Below are positions 43,384 through 50,329 of a DNA stretch of 64,000 nucleotides, piece after piece; within the stretch, counting starts at the first letter, position 1; the number at the start of each line of letters is the position of its first letter. A program made the translations under genes and the position numbers. Below the pieces are notes generated by a model that saw only the letters and a list, made by a program, of their open reading frames with translations, was not told where the DNA came from and made no database searches. The DNA lies in the NCBI GenBank assembly GCA_023416955.1, contig JAEZGM010000042.1:133758-197757 (forward strand), read 5' to 3'. Origin of the DNA: Bacillota bacterium (GTDB taxonomy: Bacteria; Bacillota; Clostridia; Oscillospirales; Acutalibacteraceae).

Positions 43384-43452
43384 ATAGTCAGCTCATTTGA
43401 AAACAAAACTAATTTCCATGTTTCTTGGATGTTTTCTAAAGGTAATTGACTA
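43384..43452. repeat. Family A palindromic repeat, short copy (A2)
   Basis: 69 bp, the same length as A1. ATAGTCAGCTCATTTGAAAA at the left; TTTCTTGGATGTTTTCTAAA near the right; ends ATTGACTA. It lies 21 bases after the pstA stop. Confidence 0.85.
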
Positions 43453-43483
43453 ATGTATGCGCCCAGTATCTTCTTGCGCACAT

Positions 43484-43524
43484 AAAAGGACGGAACTCCG
43501 TGAAATACGGAGTTCCGTCCTTTT
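43484..43524. terminator. Bidirectional terminator between pstA and the acyl-CoA ligase
   Basis: AAAAGGACGGAACTCCGT pairs perfectly with ACGGAGTTCCGTCCTTTT around GAAAT. It serves both convergent operons. Confidence 0.9.
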
Positions 43525-43582
43525 AGAAGGATTATTCGATGAAGAAACTTATAAACGGAATCATGGGTGATGTAAGGGGATC

Positions 43583-45220
43583 TTATCTTAAGGCTTCACT
43601 GACGGCATATTCCTTTTGAAGCTGTTCTTTCAAAAGGAATTTTTGAATTTTTCCGCTGGATGTCATCGGAAGGTCTTCCACAAAGCGGATGTATTTGGGA
43701 ACCTTAAATTTAGCCAGCCGACTGCGCAGAAAATCCAGCAGTTCATCTTCCGTAATGGTAGAGTCATTGGAAACGATCAATGCGCAGATTTCCTCTCCTA
43801 AAGCGGGGTCAGGGAATCCGATTACGGCAACCTCCTGAATTCCGTCGTATTCCTTCAGCAGATTTTCGATTTCAACGGGGGAGATGTTCTCGCCTCCGCG
43901 TATAATGATATCCTTGATACGGCCCATAATCCGGATGTAACCCTGTGAATCCATGACGGCAAGGTCGCCGGTGTGCAGCCAGCCTTCCGAATCAACCGCT
44001 GATTCTGTGGCGGCTTTATTTTTATAATACCCTTTCATCAGGTACTCCGATTTGATATAGAGCTCGCCGCTGAGGCTGCTGCAAAGCGCCTTTTTCGTAG
44101 CGGGGTCAATGATTTTGGCTTCCACGCCTTCCAGCGGGCGTCCGATGGTGTGGATCAGGTTGTCCAGGCTGTCGCCGGGCACGGTCTGCGTAATGGCAAT
44201 GGCTTCCGTCTGACCGTAAACATTGGAAAGCTCTTTGATATGCAGTTTAGTCATAATGTCCTGCATCAGAGCGGGCGAGCAGCATGATCCCGCGATGAAT
44301 CCCTTGTTGAGGGCGGTCAGGCTTTCCGATGAAAAATCGGGGCTGTTCAGAAGAAAATGGAACATGGTGGGTACGGCGTTGATCGCAGTGCATTTTTCTC
44401 TTTCCAGAAATTCAAGAACCTGTTCCGTCTGAAAGCGCTCTACAATGACTAGTGTGGAGCCAAACAGGAGCGACAAAATCCCGCTTAATACACAGCCGAT
44501 TACATGGAAAAGGGGAAGACAGAGCAACAGGCGGTCCTCCGGGGTATACTTCATGTTTTCGCCGCACACCAGCGCGTTATTCACAATGGCATAGTGCGCT
44601 GACATAACGGCTTTTGGTTTCCCCGTGGTGCCGGAAGTGTACTGGATATTGATGATGTCGTCACAGGAAAGAGTGAGCCCGTCAAGAATGGAGTCCGGTA
44701 GGTTTTTTCCTCTCTCAGTCAGCTCACTCAAGGTCAAAACCCCATGCGAGGGCCGTTTTTCATCGGTGATAATGGTTTTTAAATGGGGAAGGTAGACACT
44801 GTTCAACTGACCGGGGACTGAATGTTCCAGTTCAGGGCAGATTTTGCGGAAAGTATTTAAGAAGGAAGTTCTACTGCTGCCGCTTGCCAGAATCAGCATG
44901 GATGACTCGGAGTGGTTCAGCACATATTCCAGCTCGGCTTCCTTGTAAGCGGTGTTGATGCAGATGAGGACGGCGCCGATCTTGGCTGCTGCAATCTGCA
45001 GCGCCAGCCAGCAGGGGGAGTTTACGGACATGAGCGCGATGCGGTCGCCCTTCCGTATCCCCAGTTCATAAAGGGATTTTGCTAGGGAGTCGTAAAGAAC
45101 CTGAAATTGAGCGTAAGTGATTCTGGAATGGTCCGCGGCGAATACCATGGCCTCACGGTCCTTGTATTCGTTACATTTTTGGTCGACAATAGCGCCAAGA
45201 GTCTGCCTTACATACTGCAT
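43583..45220 (-). CDS. AMP-forming acyl-CoA ligase
   Basis: 545 residues. Adenylate-forming enzyme: P-loop YTSGTTGKPK (194-203), NVYGQTEA, HTGDLAVMDSQGYIRIMGR with the hinge Asp, RGGENISPVEIE, and the catalytic Lys in TSSGKIQKFLL. Joins a carboxylic acid to CoA, or possibly to an acyl-carrier partner. The acid is not predictable from sequence. It is the last gene of the riboswitch-controlled operon, 24 bases after the KASIII-like gene, so it may make the acyl donor for that enzyme. Confidence 0.9.
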   Translation of the reverse strand: MQYVRQTLGAIVDQKCNEYKDREAMVFAADHSRITYAQFQVLYDSLAKSLYELGIRKGDRIALMSVNSPCWLALQIAAAKIGAVLICINTAYKEAELEYVLNHSESSMLILASGSSRTSFLNTFRKICPELEHSVPGQLNSVYLPHLKTIITDEKRPSHGVLTLSELTERGKNLPDSILDGLTLSCDDIINIQYTSGTTGKPKAVMSAHYAIVNNALVCGENMKYTPEDRLLLCLPLFHVIGCVLSGILSLLFGSTLVIVERFQTEQVLEFLEREKCTAINAVPTMFHFLLNSPDFSSESLTALNKGFIAGSCCSPALMQDIMTKLHIKELSNVYGQTEAIAITQTVPGDSLDNLIHTIGRPLEGVEAKIIDPATKKALCSSLSGELYIKSEYLMKGYYKNKAATESAVDSEGWLHTGDLAVMDSQGYIRIMGRIKDIIIRGGENISPVEIENLLKEYDGIQEVAVIGFPDPALGEEICALIVSNDSTITEDELLDFLRSRLAKFKVPKYIRFVEDLPMTSSGKIQKFLLKEQLQKEYAVSEALR

Positions 45221-45244
45221 ATGTTTCGCCCTCTTTCTTTTACG

Positions 45245-46243
45245 TCAGACGCGGAATAACAAAGCAATGTTTTCCGTTCCCGCTCCGATTGTCCAGATCA
45301 CAACATAGTCGCCTTTTTTGACCAGCCCCCTGCGCATGGACTCGTACAGTACGATAAAGGGGCTGCTTGTCCCGGTGTAGCCGTACTCGTCGCCGATGTA
45401 AAGGCTTTTTTCTTCCGGAATATCGAGCAGCTTACGCAGCCCCTCAATATTTCGATAAACAAACTGGGAGAAACAGAACATTTTGATGTCTGAGGTATTC
45501 AGTTGATTTCGATCCAGCAGCTTCTGAAGGTTTTCCGCCGCGTGAGGAATCCAGACGCTTTCAAAAGGCTTCCAGCTTAACCGCAGCTGGTTTCGGTCTT
45601 CCACGGTAAACAGCTTGGAAAACCCTACGCCGGGAAATAAAATGTTATTGTGCTCGACAGAATTCACACAGTAAAGGGAATCCAGCAGGCCGCAGTCCTC
45701 CCCCGTGCTTTCCAGCAGTACGGCGCAGGCGGCGTCGCCGTAATGACCGTAGCAGTATTCATTTTCGGGGTCAACGGTCATATTGACATAATCACAGCCC
45801 ACGATCAGCGCCTTTTTAATATTGGGGCTGGCCGCCATATACTTTGCCGTATGCTCCAGCGCGATGGACATTCCCGCGCAGTTTACGTTCATATCGTAGC
45901 ACACGCACTCTTCTTTGCCGCCGACCGCCGCATGAATATGAACGGAGCTTGGGGGCGCAACGTACTCCGGCAGCTGACTGGAAAATATGATCATGTCCAG
46001 TTCATCGCCTGAAAGACCGGTATTCTTCAACAGTTTTTTTACGGCTTCCAGTGCCATTGTCAGACTGTTTTCTTTTTCACTGTCAATCAGGTAGCGCTTG
46101 TCGCGCCCGATTACGTCCCGAAAAAAGTGTTCAACATCCTTGCCCCTGGACTTAAAATGTTCAATGTAGGATGTATTGTCTTTTACGGTGCTGCCATGAT
46201 AGACTTCGATGCCGCGGATGCTAAAATGATACAAATCAATCAC
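45245..46243 (-). CDS. 3-oxoacyl-ACP synthase III-like enzyme with altered active site
   Basis: 332 residues, thiolase fold of FabH size. The nucleophile is kept (Cys122 in NVNCAGMSIALEH). The FabH motif HQAN is replaced by SQFV (Ser259) and the GNTS Asn by Tyr289 (YGYTGTSS), so two of the three catalytic residues for decarboxylative condensation are missing. Such variants are known to catalyse acyl transfer without decarboxylation, for example ester formation. GTG start at 46243 with a weak GAAAG site. The substrate is unknown; the adjacent ligase suggests an acyl-CoA. Confidence 0.85.
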   Translation of the reverse strand: MIDLYHFSIRGIEVYHGSTVKDNTSYIEHFKSRGKDVEHFFRDVIGRDKRYLIDSEKENSLTMALEAVKKLLKNTGLSGDELDMIIFSSQLPEYVAPPSSVHIHAAVGGKEECVCYDMNVNCAGMSIALEHTAKYMAASPNIKKALIVGCDYVNMTVDPENEYCYGHYGDAACAVLLESTGEDCGLLDSLYCVNSVEHNNILFPGVGFSKLFTVEDRNQLRLSWKPFESVWIPHAAENLQKLLDRNQLNTSDIKMFCFSQFVYRNIEGLRKLLDIPEEKSLYIGDEYGYTGTSSPFIVLYESMRRGLVKKGDYVVIWTIGAGTENIALLFRV

Positions 46244-46279
46244 CTTTTTCTTTCAGAATTACGGATTGGATTAATAAAC

Positions 46280-46310
46280 GAAAGAGCAGGAGTCATGCTC
46301 CTGCTCTTTC
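46280..46310 (-). terminator. Intra-operon hairpin between the STAS-like and KASIII-like genes
   Basis: GAAAGAGCAGGAG (46280-46292) pairs perfectly with CTCCTGCTCTTTC (46298-46310). On the minus strand it is followed by GTTTATT, a weak T-tract. It probably lowers expression of the two distal genes. Confidence 0.65.
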
Positions 46311-46313
46311 AGG

Positions 46314-46643
46314 TTATAAAATTTCAACGTTCTGCAGGCCTGCCGCCGCTGCGATTCGCTTTACCTGCATGTTCAGGATCGCGTTGGTTCCCAAATCCAT
46401 CAGGACTTTCTTGAACCCAAGCTTCTGGTAAAGCTCAAAGCAGCTTTTTAGGGTGTCGTGCATGTCCGCGCCAAGCACCTGAAAGTTCTCCGCCAGGAAT
46501 TTCAGCTCGGTATTTGCGGGCTGTATTTTCGCAACCTCCGTTTGAAAGGCATTAACGAATTCCGCGGTGAGTGCCTGATCAAATTTTCCTTCGAGCTTTA
46601 CGGTTAATGTGTTTTGATTGTGTGTGACTTGGTAAGTTCCCAT
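46314..46643 (-). CDS. STAS-like small protein
   Basis: 109 residues, no membrane segment. Alternating beta/alpha pattern with LTVKLEGKFDQALTAEFVNAF near the N-terminus, LYQKLGFKKVLMDLG and IAAAAGLQNVEIL at the end suggests a STAS/SpoIIAA-like fold, but the usual phosphorylated Ser region is not clear. It is the first gene behind the c-di-GMP riboswitch terminator, with GAGGGA as ribosome-binding site. Role unknown; perhaps a regulator or scaffold for the two enzymes. Confidence 0.6.
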   Translation of the reverse strand: MGTYQVTHNQNTLTVKLEGKFDQALTAEFVNAFQTEVAKIQPANTELKFLAENFQVLGADMHDTLKSCFELYQKLGFKKVLMDLGTNAILNMQVKRIAAAAGLQNVEIL

Positions 46644-46696
46644 AACATTCCCTCACTTAAAAAAATATATATCTGCCCGTTAAATTGGGCGGAAAA

Positions 46697-46742
46697 GCAA
46701 TAAAAATACGCCCATGGGCATAGGTATGCCATGGGCGTATAC
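46697..46742 (-). terminator. Riboswitch expression-platform terminator
   Basis: On the minus strand ATACGCCCATGGCATA pairs with TATGCCCATGGGCGTAT (one bulge) and is followed by TTTTTATTG. It lies directly after the GEMM-I aptamer. The bases TTGCCATG of the aptamer 3' strand are complementary to CATGGCA in the terminator stem. Confidence 0.88.
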
Positions 46743-46745
46743 TTC

Positions 46746-46826
46746 ATGGCAACCCAGCCGTCATAGCAAAATAATGCCTTAGACCTGTGGCTTTGCGTCC
46801 CTGCCTTTCGGCAGGTTTGCCTTTTT
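46746..46826 (-). ncRNA. Cyclic di-GMP-I riboswitch (GEMM-I)
   Basis: Read on the minus strand it shows every GEMM-I element in order: GGCAAACC, a hairpin with a GAAA tetraloop (CTGCCGAAAGGCAG), the conserved GGGACGCAAAGCC, then AGGTCTAAGGC, ATGACGGCTGGGTTGCC closing the first stem. The base before CAAA (46820) is G, the form that prefers c-di-GMP over cGAMP. A sigma-A promoter lies upstream and a terminator downstream. Confidence 0.95.
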
Positions 46827-46848
46827 CAGAAAAAATTCTGTTTGCTAT

Positions 46849-46878
46849 ATTATAGACCTTGTTGTCATAATTTGTCAA
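46849..46878 (-). promoter_or_regulatory. Promoter of the riboswitch operon
   Basis: On the minus strand TTGACA (46878-46873), 18-base spacer, TATAAT (46854-46849). Perfect boxes, about 25 bases before the aptamer. Confidence 0.88.
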
Positions 46879-46958
46879 TTTATAAACGAAATTTATTTTT
46901 GATTTTCAGCTTTGTGCAAGAGGTCTTCTCTCCGGCACCGAAAGAGCGGCAGAAAAGA

Positions 46959-46986
46959 TTGAATAATCTCCACTTAATGGTATAAT
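46959..46986 (+). promoter_or_regulatory. Promoter of the lipoprotein gene at 47023
   Basis: TTGAAT (46959-46964), 16-base spacer, TATAAT (46981-46986). Confidence 0.6.
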
Positions 46987-47022
46987 GGAATAAATAGGAT
47001 AAAAGAAGAAAGGTGCTATGAT

Positions 47023-47571
47023 ATGTCGGCCGGAATCAGACATTTTTCTGTAAGAACGGGAATTCTCGCCCTCTTGGTGTTTTGCTTCGTGATCGCCCTT
47101 TCAGGGTGCCGTTCCGGGAAACAAAGCGACCGTTTGCCGCTGCCTTCATTTAAAAAATGTGAAAATGGTGCTTTTTCGCTGAAAACATTGGTTCAAGCAG
47201 ACGGAAATCTCGCGTGGAGCGAAAAAATAAATCAGCTCGAGCCAAGCAGTGAAGGGTATTATTATGTAAAAGGTCTGTTCTCTTCTGATTCCCCTGATAC
47301 TTTAAAAGTAATGTGCGAACACTATTTCGGCAATACCGCAGTTATTGCGGCGGGCATAAAAAATACGGGCAATTCCGTAATTGGCGCGATGGGATGGCAT
47401 GACCGCTACTATTTGGCTGAAAGAACCGCGAACGGCGAAGTCTTTCTGCGTGAGCTTGGCGAACGGCCCATACTATCGGAGCGCGTCCGTTACCACGACT
47501 TTATAGAGGCCGCTTACCGATTCAGCAGGAACAGTGATTCGGTATCCGGCGGGAACGGATTGATGTTTTAA
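47023..47571 (+). CDS. Putative lipoprotein, function unknown
   Basis: 182 residues. A signal segment (about 13-28) ends in a lipobox-like ALSGC (Cys30). The mature part has no recognised domain; it contains short charged beta-rich stretches and the motif MGWHDRYYLAERT. It stands alone between the riboswitch promoter and a family B repeat. AAAGGTG lies upstream of the ATG. Confidence 0.65.
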   Translation: MSAGIRHFSVRTGILALLVFCFVIALSGCRSGKQSDRLPLPSFKKCENGAFSLKTLVQADGNLAWSEKINQLEPSSEGYYYVKGLFSSDSPDTLKVMCEHYFGNTAVIAAGIKNTGNSVIGAMGWHDRYYLAERTANGEVFLRELGERPILSERVRYHDFIEAAYRFSRNSDSVSGGNGLMF

Positions 47572-47591
47572 CATTTTAATCTTATATTTAT

Positions 47592-47686
47592 TAGGCAAAC
47601 GATGATTAAGTCGTCAGACAGCAATTCGAAGCCGCGAAAATACTGGACTGAACGGCTTCAGAATTGCTTTAATCAGCGGTTACCTA
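47592..47686. repeat. Family B palindromic repeat (B4)
   Basis: 95 bp. TAGGCAAACGATGATTAAGT at the left and TTTAATCAGCGGTTACCTA at the right, with the inner AATTCGAAGCC/GGCTTCAGAATT hairpin. It differs from B2 at only a few positions. Confidence 0.88.
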
Positions 47687-47710
47687 GGACTGGTGGAATA
47701 GAAAAACGAA

Positions 47711-47908
47711 ATGTGGAAAAAAATAAAATACTCCGGGCAGAAATATAAACTATGGGCGCTAATTGTGCTGGTTCTGTGCGTCGTCATTGTCGTGGCCGCG
47801 TATGCCATCGCCGGTTCGGTAAAGCCAAATCAAGCAGGGCAGACAGCCCGAAATAGCTCAACGCCTGCTGTTGTAACCTGTGCGCGCACGGGTTGCGCAG
47901 CAGTCTGA
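47711..47908 (+). CDS. Small single-pass membrane protein (tentative)
   Basis: 65 residues. A basic N-terminus (MWKKIKYSGQKYK) leads to one strong membrane segment (about 14-34) and a short Thr/Ala-rich tail. The ribosome-binding site is weak (GGTGGAA, rather far). It starts 25 bases after a family B repeat. The real status is uncertain. Confidence 0.42.
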   Translation: MWKKIKYSGQKYKLWALIVLVLCVVIVVAAYAIAGSVKPNQAGQTARNSSTPAVVTCARTGCAAV

Positions 47909-47970
47909 ATTATACAGATTGAGATGATTTGTAAAATTAAGACGAATAGTATAAACAGATTAAATGATTC

Positions 47971-47999
47971 TTGACAAAGTGCCGAAAAAATCAGATAAT
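47971..47999 (+). promoter_or_regulatory. Promoter upstream of the lipoprotein gene at 48143
   Basis: TTGACA (47971-47976), 17-base spacer, GATAAT (47994-47999). Confidence 0.65.
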
Positions 48000-48014
48000 A
48001 AATTTAAACTATCT

Positions 48015-48046
48015 TGAAAACCGCGCGCAGCGGTTTTTCTTTTTGA
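48015..48046 (+). terminator. Early terminator in the leader of the 48143 gene
   Basis: GAAAACCGC pairs with GCGGTTTTT around GCGCA, followed by CTTTTT. It lies only about 10 bases beyond the expected transcription start, so most transcripts would stop at about 40 nucleotides. Confidence 0.7.
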
Positions 48047-48142
48047 CGGACTTTTCAGATTGTAAAGGGTGCAATTCAATATTCGGGGATTCCGACGGCG
48101 GTAACGCTTTTGGAATACCCTGCATCAAGAGAGGATTAAACA

Positions 48143-48676
48143 ATGAAAAAGATATTTATTCTTGCCCTGACGATTGTTATGGCGGGCACAATGGCAGCCT
48201 GCGGCGCGGGTGATGTCGGCAGAACCAGCTCGGCATCGACATCCTCCCAGGCAGCTTCCTCCTCCGCAGTCTCTTCCCAGGCGCCTTCCGCCGACGCATC
48301 CAGCTATGATGACAGTCTGGATGGGCTGGAAAAATACCTGACGGTCAGCGGGCTCATTTCCGGAAATCCTTCCGATATGCAGGCCTCTTTCATTGGCGCG
48401 GAAAAAGGTGCCAGATACCAGTTCGGGTTAAACGGAAAAGACAATGTTTCTGTAGAATTGTACGAGTTTAATACAAACAGTTTAAACTCTGATGCGCAGA
48501 AAGTGCTGAACGATGTAAAAGCCAACGGCAGCTTTACGATCATGAATAAGAAAGTAGATGCGATTATTTCCGACAGCGGCAAGTATATTATGATTTACAA
48601 GGATACTGTTACGAATGATGAAAATAAACAGCGGCAGGAAAAAACAATCAAGCTGTTTAAAGAGTTTAAAAAGTAA
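48143..48676 (+). CDS. Putative lipoprotein, function unknown
   Basis: 177 residues. Signal MKKIFILALTIVMAGTMAAC gives a lipobox with Cys20. A Ser/Ala-rich linker (about 28-55) is followed by a folded domain of about 120 residues with SFIGAEKGARYQFGLNG and SVELYEFNTNSLNSDAQKVL. No family recognised. AGAGGAT precedes the ATG. Confidence 0.7.
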   Translation: MKKIFILALTIVMAGTMAACGAGDVGRTSSASTSSQAASSSAVSSQAPSADASSYDDSLDGLEKYLTVSGLISGNPSDMQASFIGAEKGARYQFGLNGKDNVSVELYEFNTNSLNSDAQKVLNDVKANGSFTIMNKKVDAIISDSGKYIMIYKDTVTNDENKQRQEKTIKLFKEFKK

Positions 48677-48688
48677 TCAATGTTTGCT

Positions 48689-48783
48689 TAAGTAAACGAT
48701 GATTAAGTCGTCAGACAGCAATTCGAAGCCGTGAAAATACTGTACTGAGCGGCTTCAGAATTGCTTTAATCAGAGGCTACTTA
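48689..48783. repeat. Family B palindromic repeat (B5)
   Basis: 95 bp. Left TAAGTAAACGATGATTAAGT, inner AATTCGAAGCC and GGCTTCAGAATT, right TTTAATCAGAGGCTACTTA. The end base changes (AGGTAA to AAGTAA, and TTACCT to CTACTTA) partly compensate each other. It lies 13 bases after the lipoprotein stop. Confidence 0.87.
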
Positions 48784-48819
48784 ATAGCTGCTGAACAATG
48801 GATAAATATCCCACCCAAT

Positions 48820-48870
48820 AAAAGAAGGTGCTGCAAAAGGAAATTCCATCTGTTTTCAGCATCTTCTTTT
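48820..48870. terminator. Terminator hairpin before the GH25 gene
   Basis: AAAAGAAGGTGCTG pairs with CAGCATCTTCTTTT over a 23-base loop; the 3' side ends in CTTTTAT. It is the terminator of the upstream lipoprotein transcript. Confidence 0.75.
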
Positions 48871-48882
48871 ATATAAATTGCC

Positions 48883-48911
48883 TTGACAGAAAAAAGAAAA
48901 ACTCCTATAAT
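48883..48911 (+). promoter_or_regulatory. Promoter of the GH25 lysozyme gene
   Basis: Perfect TTGACA (48883-48888) and TATAAT (48906-48911) with a 17-base spacer; about 110 bases of leader follow. Confidence 0.88.
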
Positions 48912-49020
48912 AATTGTGAAATTATTCCATATTGTGCCGTTTTATGGGGGCGGGATGATTCTCGCGTTCTGAAATAGCCGGAGTGAAAGACTGGATTTTC
49001 AGGAAAGGTGAATGGGAAAT

Positions 49021-50226
49021 ATGAAAAAAAGGTTAGCGGCAATACTTTTGGCAGTGGTTATCACCGTTTCGTTCGGGGTACCCGCTTTTGCGGAGGACGC
49101 TACCCAGCTGGCGCTCAGCAGCACGAAGGTTGGGGTTAAAGTGGGGGAAAGCGCAACTCTTTCCGCACTCGAATGGGGAACGCCGATTTCCAGTGTGCAG
49201 TGGTCGAGTGATAATCCGGCTGTGGCGACGGTAAACAACGGGCAGGTCACCGGCGTCAGCCTTGGCCGCGCAACAATAACCGCAACAGCGGCGGGAGGCA
49301 CCAAGGTATCCTGCGTAGTCCATGTTGCCAAAAAAGGAATCGACGTTTCCTACTATCAGGGAACGATCAGCTGGAGCGATGTTAAAAACAGTGGCGTAGA
49401 TTTCGCGATTATCCGCGCGGGCTACGGGAGCCAGCTGATTGATACGCAGACGGACGTTAATTTCGTTTCGAATTACGACGGCGCGGTCGCAAGCGGCATT
49501 AAGGTCGGTGCGTATTACATGAGCTATGCCACAAGTACGGACGAGGCGGTTGCGGAAGCGCAGATGTGCCTGAGCATCATCAACGCACGGCACCTGGATT
49601 ATCCGATTTTCATCGATATTGAACAGCAGATTCACAGGAATATGCCGAAGGAGCAGCTTTCCGCGATCGCCGCGGCATTCTGCAAGGCGATTACCGATAC
49701 GGGCTATCAGGCCGGTATTTACGCTCCCACCGGCATTTTTAATACCGGGCTCTCCGGTTCCGGGCTGGATCCTTATGTAAAATGGCCTGCGCACTGGGGT
49801 GTGAACGCCGCCGACTACAGCAATCCCTATTCCCTGTGGCAGTATGGTTCGGGTATCGTGCCCGGAATCAGCGGTCAGGTTGACTTGGACTACGCTTATC
49901 AGGATTTTTCAGACGGAAAGCCAGTCGCCCAACCGTCTGCTCCCTCTGCTACTGTGCAGGCGGATTCACAGCTGACTTCCGACACCGCGATGACGCTGAC
50001 GATGAAAGCGGAAAAAACGTATCAGTTTAAATTCACGCCGAACGGGGTCACTTCCAAATTTACTTTCTTAAGCGCAAACGCCGGTACCTTCAAGGTGATC
50101 TCCCAGAAAAAGGTGGGGAAAAGCTATTATGTAAAGGTACAGGCTGTAAGGACCGGAAGTTCGGGTCTGTACTCCGCGGTATCCGGTAAAACCGCCGTAC
50201 GCCGCTGCGTGGTTACCGTACAGTAA
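49021..50226 (+). CDS. Secreted GH25 lysozyme with BIG2 domain
   Basis: 401 residues. Signal peptide cleaved after AFA (about residue 24). BIG2 immunoglobulin-like domain about 28-103 (WSSDNPAVATVNNGQVTGVS). GH25 catalytic domain about 105-300, with Asp108 in GIDVSYYQG and the DIE pair Asp199/Glu201 in IFIDIEQ. The C-terminal 100 residues form another beta domain. It cleaves N-acetylmuramyl linkages in peptidoglycan outside the cell. The ATG at 49021 is favoured over 49012 by spacing to GGTGA and by the MKKR signal start. It could serve wall turnover or act on other bacteria. Confidence 0.9.
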   Translation: MKKRLAAILLAVVITVSFGVPAFAEDATQLALSSTKVGVKVGESATLSALEWGTPISSVQWSSDNPAVATVNNGQVTGVSLGRATITATAAGGTKVSCVVHVAKKGIDVSYYQGTISWSDVKNSGVDFAIIRAGYGSQLIDTQTDVNFVSNYDGAVASGIKVGAYYMSYATSTDEAVAEAQMCLSIINARHLDYPIFIDIEQQIHRNMPKEQLSAIAAAFCKAITDTGYQAGIYAPTGIFNTGLSGSGLDPYVKWPAHWGVNAADYSNPYSLWQYGSGIVPGISGQVDLDYAYQDFSDGKPVAQPSAPSATVQADSQLTSDTAMTLTMKAEKTYQFKFTPNGVTSKFTFLSANAGTFKVISQKKVGKSYYVKVQAVRTGSSGLYSAVSGKTAVRRCVVTVQ

Positions 50227-50258
50227 CGCACCCGAAGCATTTGAATGACAAATAAATC

Positions 50259-50307
50259 AAGAGCCTTGCTTCCTACTCCGCCTATCGGAGGGGGAGGCAA
50301 GGCTCTT
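50259..50307 (+). terminator. Hairpin between the GH25 gene and the sigma-like fusion gene
   Basis: AAGAGCCTTGC (50259-50269) pairs with GCAAGGCTCTT (50297-50307), with a second inner stem of CTCCGCC/GGAGGGGG. No T-tract follows, and the next ribosome-binding site is 10 bases on, so it may affect either termination or translation. Confidence 0.5.
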
Positions 50308-50329
50308 ACAAAATAAGGAGGGGAAGCGA

